In this document: piece after piece, positions 1 through 12,700 of the stretch | Layout: each line of letters starts with the position of its first letter | Position numbering within the stretch: position 1 is the first letter of the stretch | Origin: Bagarius yarrelli | Lineage: Eukaryota; Chordata; Actinopteri; Siluriformes; Sisoridae | Direction: 5' to 3' | Length of the DNA stretch: 64,000 bases | Assembly (NCBI GenBank): GCA_005784505.1 | Contig: VCAZ01000015.1 | Coordinates: forward strand, 2,887,168 to 2,951,167 | Notes under the pieces: model-generated | Seen by the model: the letters and a program-made list of their open reading frames with translations, nothing else | Told to the model about the DNA's origin: nothing | Databases searched by the model: none | Translations under genes and position numbers: made by a program

Positions 1-5
1 TGTAG

Positions 6-131
6 ATATCGATGAGTGTATAGTAAACGGAATCATGTGCCGCAACGGCCGCTGTGTGAACACAGAAGGAAGCTTCCAGTGCATTTGCAACGCTGGCTTT
101 GAGATCAGTTCTGATGGGAAGAACTGTATAG
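6..131 (+). CDS. fbn: fbn exon w1: cbEGF
   Basis: Starts after TGTAG at bases 1-5. The 42-codon module opens DIDEC and has six cysteines and a calcium-site Asn before EGSF. Its acceptor is at the very edge of the window, so earlier exons lie to the left. Confidence 0.92.
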
Positions 132-2618
132 GTGAGAATGCAAACTCCTCACACCCTTAAAACATTTATTATAATTACAGTCCTCTGCTACTAAAGTATT
201 TTTATGTTGTCAATTCCTAGTTTAAGCTATGATTCTTTTATAATTCAGATCATGATGAATGTGCGACCACCAACATGTGTCTGAATGGCATGTGCATCAA
301 CGAAGACGGAAGCTTCAAGTGCATCTGCAAACCCGGCTTCACCCTGGCTCCAAACGGACGCTACTGTGTTGGTAAGCAGAGGTGGCTTGGGGTCTTTTTT
401 GTTTGTAGTATTATTAACTTAAACCTCTGATGTCACTCAAAATATTAGAGTGATTTTTTTTAGTTTGCAAACTTAACCGAATTTGTCTTTGAATCGATAG
501 AATTAATAAAACACTCAATACATAGAAAACCCATTTGGTTGGTGAAAAAGACATTTTTGTCTCATTTGTATACAATTAGTTATATGATTATTTTGATAAT
601 CAAAATTGTATCAATAAGACAAACGTTAAACACATTTAAAAAAGAATCTAAACACACATTTTACACATTTTAGAAATTATGTGGTCATTTGTTGTGACTG
701 ATATTACTGTAGAATATTGTAGACATACGGTTCACTTTTTATTTTGCTTACTAAAAAAATCTAGTCTAACCTTTATTTTAGTAGTGGATTTGTATTAACT
801 AACATTTTAGTGTAAGAATGGCTTTACATGCTTTTGAAAGATTTATTGAGCAAATTCTATATGTCTGACAGTGCTGGATGGAAAAAGGCAGAATGATCTA
901 TAAAATAGCAGTTCTTCTATTCTTCATGATTGATAGCCATGCAGCAGCTGCCACCTGAGTCAAGGATCTCCTGTCTTATGAAATTCTGATTCCTTTTAAT
1001 CTAACAGACATTGATGAATGCCAGACGGCAGGTATTTGCATGAATGGCCGCTGTCTGAACTCTGAGGGTTCTTTTCGGTGCGAGTGCCCGCCCGGGCTTG
1101 CTATTGACTTGGATGGCCGTGTTTGCGTGGACACACACATGCGTACCACCTGCTACGGCGCCATCAAGATGGGCACATGCTCGCGGCCGTTCCCTGGTGC
1201 TGTGACTAAGTCGGAGTGTTGCTGTGCCAGCCCTGAGCACGGATTTGGCCAGCCATGTCAACCGTGTCCCGCTCGCAACTCAGGTTAAAAATCTCATATC
1301 TTTGCTGTAAAATATAAAATCCTTAGTTTTGTTCATTGTAAAGTGGACGATCTGAATAATTTTGTTTATTTATAAGTGATTTTTTTTAGCTGGCTTAAAA
1401 ATATTTATAAATAAAAAGTTTAAACACTTTTTATTATGTACTTAATGACATCATAGCCTCAGGCTATTGTGTGTGATGAATTTGTAAACTGGACCGAGCC
1501 CCTGTTTTCTCCAGCTGAGTTCCAGGCTCTGTGCAGCAGTGGGATTGGCATGACGATAGATGGAAGGGGTGAGTTAAAAATTACACACTGACACTTGATG
1601 CATAAACAAACCATGTATGTTGCATTCATACTGTTTTAGTTACAAAAGGAAATTTATTTAAAAAGGAATTTCTAATTGTTAATACAAAAACGTATAATAT
1701 ATTGAATCATTATTTATAAAAAATAATGTTTGGTTAATACAGCAAAAATGAATGTAATTAGTGTCTGTACAGACTGTACACTTTCTGATTAAGAACTCTT
1801 TCCTTGCAGACATCAACGAGTGTGGTTTGAACCCAGACATCTGCAAAAACGGAGTGTGTGAGAACCTTCGTGGGAGCTACCGCTGCATCTGTGATTTTGG
1901 ATGGGAGTCTGACAGCAGTGGCAAGAACTGCGTGGGTGAGTGATTGAAGGTTGATTGCTTATAAAAGCTACTGTGAGGAAAAAATATTATGTGATCCTCT
2001 GCCGATTTTGTACGTTTGCACTGACAGATTTTGTATAGTATTATGGTCTGGAGACTGGCTAGGCCACTCCAGTTCCTTAATGTGCTTCTTTTTGATTCAC
2101 TCTTTTGTTGTCTTGGCCAAGTGTGTTGGTTCATTGTCATGCTGTAACACCCATAATGATCTATTTTCAATGCCCTGGTTGAGAAAAGCAGGTTTTTACC
2201 CAGGATTTGACGGTATGTAGCCTTTGATGTGGTGAAGTTGTCCTGTTCCCTTAGCAGCAAAACACGCCAAAATCTTTCCACCTCCATGTTTCTCCATGGG
2301 ATAGTGTTCTTAAGGCCATAAGCAGCATTCCTCTCCCTTCAAACGTAGCGAATTGAGTTGATGCCAAAGAGCTTGATTTTGGTTTCATCTGACCACGAAA
2401 CTTTCACCCAGTTCTCCTCTAAATCGTTCAGATGTTCATTGGCAAACTATAGGCAAGCCTGTATATGTGCTTTCTTGAGCAGGGGAACCTTGCAGGTGCT
2501 GCAAAATTTCAGTCCTTCAAGATGTATTGTGTTACTAATTGTTTTCTAAATAAATAATACAGACTTATTTTTACTATATTTACACACTTAATTAGTTTAC
2601 GATTTACAGTATGCACGC

Positions 2619-2656
<38 letters not shown>

Positions 2657-5600
2657 ACACATTCAGACAGCTTTTTCTTAGTTGTATTGTCAGGCCTCTT
2701 TGGTTAGGCACAGCACTTCCAATACCATTAAATGTCAACACTAAATAAAAGAGATATTTTTTTTTACAATCATTAATATTCATATGTGGATTTCTCAGAC
2801 GTGGATGAGTGTCTGGTGAACCGGCTTTTGTGTGATAACGGGCAATGTAGAAACACGCCTGGCAGCTATGCCTGCTCCTGCCCCAAAGGTTTCATCTTCA
2901 AAGCTGACTCAGAGACGTGTGAAGGTGACTTTTTACTTTATAGCTTCACTGGTTTTTTTTTTACAACCTTGTCTGCATGTGGAGAGCTAAAACACCTCTT
3001 GGGTGACTCATTAAGGCACGTTCAATTGAACTTTTGCTTATCATTTCTCTGTCAGATATTAATGAGTGTGAGTCGAATCCCTGCATCAACGGAATCTGCC
3101 GGAACGTGGCCGGCTCCTTTACTTGTGAGTGTTCTCACGGCAGCAGACTCGACTCCAATAACATCTGTGTGGGTAAGTGTTTCTAAAGCATCATACCAGA
3201 TTTCCCTCCACTGCTATCAAATCATGTACACTTTGAAAATAATTGACAGATTGACAGCAGTTAGTGATGGTGTGTTTTGTAGACTACATGTAATAAATAA
3301 AACCTAGTGGTTTATTTTTGTATCGGTAAATTGGCTTTATAAGCATGAAGTGCTGTTATAGGCCACAACAGGATAATGACTCAACAAGTGATTAATTTAC
3401 ACAATTACAATTAGCAATTTATTAGTGAACAACACAGCATTCTTTTTTTTTTTTTTATCAATTTCTAATAACACCCACGACAACAAATTAACCCAAACTT
3501 CTTTCTGCTAATAACTTACACAAAGGACACCTTCTGTGGACAGTAAATAACCCTAAACCTACACTGAACTTCTCCTATTAACTCATTTCAATGATGTAAA
3601 TAAATAGCATTTTTATTGCTTTTAGTATTTATTGTTATTAGTTGTTATTATTTGTTTATGCAATATTAAAGTCCATGTAAATGTGGGATCATTAAGTTAG
3701 CTTTTATACAGTATTCTTACTTTATTCTGTTTTTCCTGCAGAGAGTATGAAGGGTACTTGCTGGCTGCATGCTCAAGACGGTCACTGTGAGGTGAATATC
3801 AACGGAGCCACGCTTAAATCCGAGTGCTGCTCCACTCTGGGCGCGGCATGGGGAAGTCCATGTGAAATATGTGATGCGAGTAAGTAAAAGTGAATATTAC
3901 ACAAATAATAAAAAAAAAAAAACCCACACAAATGCAAGACCAAAAATATTAAACAATATTAGACATGATCACTTTTACATTTTATATATTTAGTTGCAAA
4001 AGTTGTCATTTTTTACATTTTTTTTCATTAGGGTTTACAGATAACTTTTTTTCTATTACTAAATCAGCACTCTTTAACACTATGCTGGTCCACCCATATG
4101 TACTAACGATTGTTTTCTCTTTTGCAGACCCTCACTGCCCTCGTGGTCTTACTAGGAAGAAGGGACTTGCTTGTGAAGGTACATAATCTTGGCCTTGGAC
4201 TCTTTTTTTGGCAGATTCGTACCCACTTAAAACATTTTTATTTTTCAGACATTAATGAGTGTGAGGTCTTCCCTGGTGTGTGCAATAACGGACGCTGTGT
4301 GAATACACACGGTTCGTTCCGTTGCGAATGCGCTGAAGGGCTCACTCTGGATGAGGGTGGTCGCACCTGCGTCGGTGAGAATTTTCATTTCTGGCTGTGA
4401 CTATAATCCGAAGCAATTATATACATATATGTATATACATGTGTGTGTGTGTGTGGCTGGCTGCTGATTCTAACAGCTGTGGTCTGTTTTTGTGTGTGCA
4501 GATATCCGTAGCGAGCAGTGTTACTCAAAGTGGATGAGGATGAATGTGGTGAACCGTTGGCGGGTCGTTATCGTTTGGACATGTGCTGCTGCTCAGTGGG
4601 AGAGGCATGGGGTGCAGACTGTGAAGCCTGCCCTAAACCCGGCACTCCAGAGTTCAAGAGCATCTGCCCACGTGGGCCAGGCTTTGCCAACAGGGGTGAC
4701 ATTATCACAGGCAGACCTTTCTACAAAGGTGCTAAACTAATACAAAATTAATTCAAACTAAATAATCATTCTTTATTGCACTAGTTGTCATCTTATCGTA
4801 TAAACAAGCACAATGTGAAGTGTTGTAAATGGCCCTGCAGTGTAACTCTGCCCCCCACCCTCTTTTCTCTTTCTTTCTCTCTCTTTCTTTTTCTGTAGAT
4901 GTGAACGAATGTAAAGTGTTTAAGGGTCTGTGTACATACGGAACATGCCGAAATACCATTGGCAGTTTTAAGTGTCGCTGTAACAATGGATTTGCGCCGA
5001 CCATGGAGCAGAGGAATTGCACAGGTGAATACACACACACACACACACACACACACAAATTCAGATAAAAAAATGTTTTTGTGTAAAACAAAGCCCTTTT
5101 TTACACTTGTTATTTTTTTGTAAAATTTCCGGGGTTTTTTTTCAGACATTGATGAGTGTGCTATCTCTCCGGACCTGTGCGGTCAGGGTACGTGTGTGAA
5201 CACACCGGGTAGCTTCGAGTGTGAGTGCTTCGATGGCTATGAGAGTGGCTTTATGATGATGAAGAACTGCATGGGTAAGACACGCATACACACACTTATA
5301 CACATCACACTGTATATAATATACAGCCTAAAAATGCATATCTGTAAACACTCACATCTCTCTCTCTCTCTTTCTCTCTCTCTTTTTCTTTTTTTTCCAC
5401 CTTTATCTTTCTCTCTCTCTCTTTCTCTCTCAGACATTGATGAATGTGAGCGGGATCCCCTGCTATGTCGTGGAGGTACATGTCTGAACACTGAGGGTAG
5501 CTATGAGTGCGAATGCCCGCAGGGTCACCAGCTCAGCCCTGAGGGCTCCGCCTGTGAAGGTAAAATCACAAAGCATGATGTTATTTTTCTCCTAAGGAAA

Positions 5601-6789
5601 TGTATGTTTTAAGTTAAGCATTTTTAAGTTATGCATTAAGTATAAACTAAAACCCCTGGGAATGTTAACAACAGGGTAGTGTGATCTGATGTGGCCTGAT
5701 TGGCAACCTGCTGAAAAGTTAATGTTTCAATCCCAAAACAAAAGTCCTGCTTGTTAATTATTCATACATACATAAAGGTTGTGCAATGTCTCTTAAACAA
5801 AAGTCTGTCCTCGTTTAATCCTCTAGATGTGAATGAGTGCGAGCTTAGCGACAACCTCTGTAGAAACGGCAAGTGTGTGAACATGGTGGGTTCCTACCAG
5901 TGCTCATGCAACACAGGCTACCAGGTCACTCCGGACCGGCAGGGCTGTGTGGGTGAGTGACTACCAAGCCCAATCTTACACCAGACATGCACACACATAT
6001 TGTACACTGCACTAGAATTCAAATGTTTCCGACACTGAGTGTTTTATTGATGAGGGTTGCATGTTTCTGTAGATATCGATGAGTGCACGATCATGAACGG
6101 AGGCTGTGATACACACTGTACAAACTCAGAAGGCAGCTACGAGTGCAGCTGCAGTGAAGGATATGCCCTGATGCCTGACCTCAGAACATGTGCTGGTAAT
6201 TATCACACACAAACAATAAATATACTGTACACATACACTTATTTATAATTTAAAAGCATGAACAGACTTGTATGTATTTTAAATGACACTTTAAATGCCA
6301 TACCTGGGTACCTATGCTGGTGATTACACACATACACACCCTCCATATAATTTGAATGCTTGACCAGAGGAGTGTATAATGGGCTGCGAACACATGCACA
6401 CAACCTATGTAATACAACCTGTTTCATTTTTCCTTTCAGACATCGATGAGTGTGAGGACTCTCCGGATATCTGTGACGGTGGTCAGTGTACCAACATTCC
6501 CGGAGAATACCGCTGCCTCTGCTACGACGGCTTCATGGCCTCTATGGATATGCGCTCCTGCGTGGGTAAGAAAACACACCACGCAAACACATACACACAT
6601 CGTGCTCATTTTGAACTCACTGTCTGACACTACTGTGTTTGTTTGATTCTCCAGATGTCAATGAGTGTGAACTGAACCCGAACATCTGTCTGCATGGGGA
6701 ATGTGAGAACACCAAGGGCTCTTTCATCTGTCACTGTCAGCTGGGATACTTTGTGAAGAAAGGCTCTACTGGCTGTACAGGTATATATG

Positions 6790-6822
<33 letters not shown>

Positions 6823-7132
6823 AGTTTGTGGGTAAGTTGCATTATTGATGTATGGCTTTTAAGTCCACTTAAATATATTGAATTTTTTGAGTCCACTTTT
6901 TCTTACCGGGTTTTTTCATCTTACAATCTAGACATCAATGAGTGTGAGATCGGAGCTCATAACTGTGACATGCACGCCGCCTGCGTTAACGTCCCTGGGA
7001 GCTTTAAGTGCCGCTGCAGAGATGGTTGGGAAGGAGATGGAATTAAATGTTCAGGTGAGTGGACCCTTCACACGCAAGCCAAAAACTTTCTGAGCAATTT
7101 ATTTTTATTATGAATTCTAACTATGTGATATA

Positions 7133-7163
<31 letters not shown>

Positions 7164-9749
7164 ACAGATTTGGACGAATGCTCCACAGAGGACCACCACT
7201 GCAACCCAAATGCTGAATGTGTCAACACCCCCGGCACATACCGCTGTGCCTGCAAGGAGGGATTCAATGGCGACGGCTTCTCCTGCTCGGGTACAAGAAA
7301 CGGCCATAAATCAGTCACCACTTCTGCTGAAAAACATCCCTGCTTTCTGTTTCCATTTACTGTTCCTATCGTTATATAGTAATGGAAGGGGGGTAATAGA
7401 CACTATTAGGCTAATTTCATTTAGGAAAGTAAACTTTCACACATGGAGAGAAAAGTTAACAGCCTGAATTTGTTAAGTGGACCACAGGCAGCGCTTGAAT
7501 TAAATCCAATCAGATAGTAATAAAGTTTAACACATGACCTCACCATTCATTTAACTACTGCGGCATCTCATAAAATAATAAGAATTAACCATCATTAGTC
7601 TAAACAACCGTAGCTATTTATATTTGTACTAATTTTCACATCATTTACACTTTTTTATATTGTAGACGTGTATTAACAGTAATATGACGTAGGGTAAATT
7701 TCTGCACATACTTTTTTTATGTTCCTGTTAATTCTGCAAGGAACTCCAGAAGCTCATTTTCTTGCCTAGCATTTAATAAGAGTAAAAAACTTGTGTGTGC
7801 TGTTATATATGATATTGAAAAAATCTGACACTGCAATATTTAGTTTTTCTGCGATTTATTTTGCAATATCAAAAATTAGACCAGCCAACTTGAATAGCTC
7901 TATTTGTAAAGAATCCATTATTTGGAGTGATTTTGTGCATCTGCATAAAATATAACACACAAAAGATAAGCATAGATAAATAGAAAAGAACAAAGATGCA
8001 AATAAAATAAACAGTGTTTTTTTCTGGAGATTCAGTTACAGAATAATTACATGTAAAATCACACTCTATAGACTTTACTGTATAAATTAAGTACAAGTCA
8101 TTTTTGTTGAGGCTACAAAAGTGATTGTTACTTGCGTTTGAATGCTTTAAACTTGCTTGAAATGTTCACACAGTAACAAACCTTAAAACAACGTTCACGT
8201 GCTAATTTTTACAATTTTATCTTTCAGACACGGACGAGTGTGCGGATAATGTGAACCTGTGTGAGAATGGGCAGTGTTTAAACACACCTGGAGGCTACCG
8301 CTGCGAATGTGAAATGGGTTTCACTCCGACTGAGGACAGCAAGACATGCCAGGGTAAACACACACACACAAACACACACACACACACATAATTTAATGCA
8401 TGCATATCACACACTTACTTTTTTCTGTATACACACAGACATCGACGAGTGCAACTTCCAGAACATTTGTGTGTTCGGAACGTGCCAAAATCTGCCGGGG
8501 ATGTTCCGATGTGTGTGTGACGATGGATATGAACTGGACCGCAGTGGAGGCAACTGCACAGGTGAGAACAACTTTAGGTTTTATTGCACACACACACACA
8601 CATACACAAATGTATGTACATATATAGTAGATATAAAGTATTTTATTTAGACATATGGTGAAATACATATTTCATACCAAACAGTTCATCTCTGTCTCTT
8701 ATTCTCTCTTTCTCTCTCTCTCCCTTATTCTCTCTCTCTGTCTCTCTCTGGCTTTCTCTCCGTCTTTCTCTTTTGCTCTCTGTTTCTCTGTATCATTTTC
8801 TCTCTCTTTCTCTTTTAGATGTGAACGAGTGTGCTGACCCAGTGAACTGCATTAATGGCATGTGTGTAAACATGCCAGGAAGCTACCTGTGCCACTGCCC
8901 TCCTGATTTTGAGCTCAACCCCACAGGAGTGGGCTGTGTGGGTAAGTGTGTCAGTCGGTCAGTCACATCGCTGAACCAATCGGCAGAGAGTAAAATCTCA
9001 TTTTACCCTCAGCAAGCCACAAGTCCGACATATTTGGATGCAATTAATACTAATTTCAATATAATACAAATGACAACCCATGCATTGGTAACTACTCATT
9101 TAAAATTGGTCATATAACTATGGGTAATTTATTTAAAAAGATCCAAGTCAATTCAATAGTTATTAGCTGTCATCTTGGTGTCTCCTTGCCACATTGTCTT
9201 TTTTTTCTCCAGACACACGGGTGGGCAACTGTTTTCTGGATACTCTGGATCGGGGTGACGGAGGCATTTCATGCAGCGCTGAAATTGGCGTGGGCGTGTC
9301 CCGAGCCTCCTGTTGCTGCTCTAAGGGCGGAGCTTGGGGAAATCCATGTGAACTTTGTCCCTCAATCAATACCAGTACGTACTATTAGCTGCTTATACAC
9401 ACACAACTCAATACAACACCTGTAATAAAATTATATTGATAAACAAAAACCGGAAATAAATAAATGTTGGCATTTTAAATAGAATGGTATCAAAGTAAAT
9501 ATCAATAGTACAAAAATTATAATTTTTCAACTATTTTTATAGCACTATAGCTTATATTATGTTTAGAAAGTCATATAATGTTGGTGTATAGAAGGCTAAA
9601 CAGACTGTGTGTGTGTGTGTTTGTGTTGTGTTATTTTTAAGTAAAATCATTTTAACAAATTGTCTCTGTATGTAGCTGAATACAAAACATTGTGTCCTGG
9701 AGGAGAAGGCTTCAGGCCCAACCCTATTACAGTTATTCTAGAGGGTAAG

Positions 9750-9782
<33 letters not shown>

Positions 9783-12700
9783 ATTATGAGTGTCCTTTCT
9801 TTATTACTTTGTACTTGGTATATCTGCAGTATCCTTGTCATGCCTGTGAATGTTGACTGCTAATTTCTTTACTGTCTGAAGATGGTAATATTAGTTCTTA
9901 TTTCTCTTCTTCTGAACAGACATAGACGAATGCCAAGAACTGCCAGGCTTGTGTCAGGGGGGCAACTGTGTCAACACATTTGGCAGTTTCCAGTGTGAAT
10001 GTCCTGCTGGATACTTCCTCAACGAGGAGACACGTATCTGTGAAGGTAACCGTGATAAAAGTCATCCTTCTTAATTTTCCAATTACAGATAAAGTGGACT
10101 GAAATTAATATTTCTGAAAATGGAAAAATTAGATTCATGAAATGAGATACAAAGAACCATCTGTGAATCCCAAATACCAAAAATAAATGTATTCCAGTCA
10201 GTCAGTAGTAAAAAAACACCGAATCTAAAATGTCTCTTTTTTTTGCTCATTCAGACATTGACGAGTGCTCCACCCACATCGGGATCTGTGGCCCAGGGAC
10301 GTGCTACAACACACTGGGCAACTACACATGTGTCTGCCCTCCTGAGTACATGCAGGTCAACGGAGGCAACAACTGCATGGGTAAGACGCTTGTTTCCCAA
10401 AGAAACAAGAGTCTAACATATCTGTAAAGTAGCCATTGTTATTTTCTCACTTCTGTAATGTTCTCTGACCTTTTTACAGACATGAGGAAAAGTGTGTGTT
10501 ACCATAACTTTAATGACACCTGTGAGAACGAGCTGTCCTTTAACATGACAAAGAAGATGTGTTGCTGTGCTTACAATGTGGGAAAAGCCTGGAACAAGCC
10601 ATGTGAACCTTGTCCGACTCCAGCTACATGTGAGTGTTCTTATTGTCCTCACATAGAAGAAATAGCTGTTTAGTCATCAGTTCGATTTGGATTTTAACTA
10701 TTCAAACATTAAAAATTACAAATGTATTAATAAACACCCACCAGATTTTCTGGTGTACCATCCAGCTGTTGTGTTCACATTGTACGATGGAGCAGGACAA
10801 TAGGAAGAATTTCTGGTCTGCAAAATACATTTCACAACCAAACGCATAGAAAAGTGATGATAAAATAATTCTAAAACACTGTGCTTATTAAAACGGTAGC
10901 TCACAAGAAGTTCGCGATGCAAACGGTCTGCATACAGTAAAAGAGAGAAAAGGTTAAATAAATGTCAGAACCAAAGCCATGCTTTCTGATATTGTGGTCT
11001 CTAACTCCAGCCTGTCAGGATTCATTTCACACAGCAGGATTTTTAACCGATTTTTAAGGTCCAGATATTCAGCATGCCAAAGTTACATCACGTGATTGTC
11101 ACTCGCATGAACGAGCACTAATTACGGGCATTTTGCAAAATCGTGCATTCATCATTACAACAATTATAAATCAACTCGTGGGTCTTTCATAAGCCTGTGT
11201 GCGTTAAATAGGGCTAAGACATTTACAACAACCTGTTTTAACAGAAATATTTATGTCCTATATTATTAATTTAGACATTCATTAACATACATAGCTAAAG
11301 CATCAGTTTGATTTGGTATGGATTTGATATTCGTCGAATGTTTCATGTCCTGGGAAGCAGAATTATAGCGACATGAATTTATGCAAATCTAAATTAATGT
11401 TAAACTAAAATAATAAAATATATTATTTCACCAGAGCCATTTGAATGGCAATGTTGATTGTCTCTAATTGCCTTATACACACTAATATTCGTGTTGTTGT
11501 TGTTGCTCTGTGCAGCTGAGTATGAGCTCCTGTGTGGAAATCCAGCTCCGGGCTTTATCATTGATATCCACACTGGAAAACCCATCGGTAAGGCACATAG
11601 TGGAGAAATGTAACAAGTATTATAAAGTAATGCTTTATACAGTCACATATTAAACTGATGTGTAAAATGTGTGTCATGATCCAGATATCGATGAGTGCAG
11701 AGAGATTCCTGGAATCTGTGCCCATGGGGCGTGCATCAATCAGATCGGCAGTTTCCGCTGTGAATGCCCTATGGGTTTCAGCTATAATAACATCCTGCTG
11801 GTTTGTGAAGGTATACACACATAAACACACACACCCTTCCTAATCCACTTTGTAAGACGACACATGTAACTGATTGTACCACTTGCTGTTCATTTCTCAA
11901 TTTGTGTCTTAGATATCGATGAGTGTAACAGTGGGGACAACCTGTGTCAACGCAACGCTAACTGCAACAACATTCCTGGTAGTTTCCGCTGTGAGTGCTC
12001 CCCCGGCTTCAAGCTTTCCCCTAGTGGAGCGTGTGTGGGTGAGTCCTCTAAATTACAAAAGATTTATCCATTTACATATTTATGACTATATCCTCCTGAG
12101 ACCCAAAGTGAGTGGTTTTCTACTTCATTTAGGTAAAAATACATTTTACAATACAGAGTTTTTAACTGTTTATTTTTAATTTTACAGCATGTTTATTATA
12201 GTGGCTAACAAATTCGTTTAAGTTGGGTCAGCATAAAGTGTGCTTATTCTTACAGCGGCCATTTTGGATGCAGTGTGATAACTAGTTTCTAACGTCCCAG
12301 CCAATCAAATCACATATTAATAGAAAAGCCTAGGATGTTGATACAGATATTGATACAGTAGATCCAAAAATAATTGATTTAAAAAAAATCCACTTTTTGA
12401 CATTGGTTGGAGTGCGGGGAGGATATCCAGGGTGGCTGTGGGTCTTTAAAAGTCCTAAAATGTCTTGAATAAAGTTTTTTATAAAGGTTTTTTTAAAAGT
12501 TTTTAAAAAGATTTTAGTTATATTACCGCAAAAAAATGCCCCAAAAAACCCAGACCTAATAATTCTTTAAGATCAATGGACAGACCAAAGCTTTTTTCTC
12601 GCCATAGTTCTTGCGTCCTTGGAGAAAATTAAGGTAGCAGGAAGCAACCACAGGAAGCTGTAATTTATAAATGCGAGTTTAATGAGAAATGACTCCAGAA

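Noticed and set aside
1001..1261. Minus-strand ORF opposite exon w3 (and similar antisense ORFs opposite other exons)
   Set aside because: Shadows of cysteine-rich fibrillin exons in another frame; no independent support.
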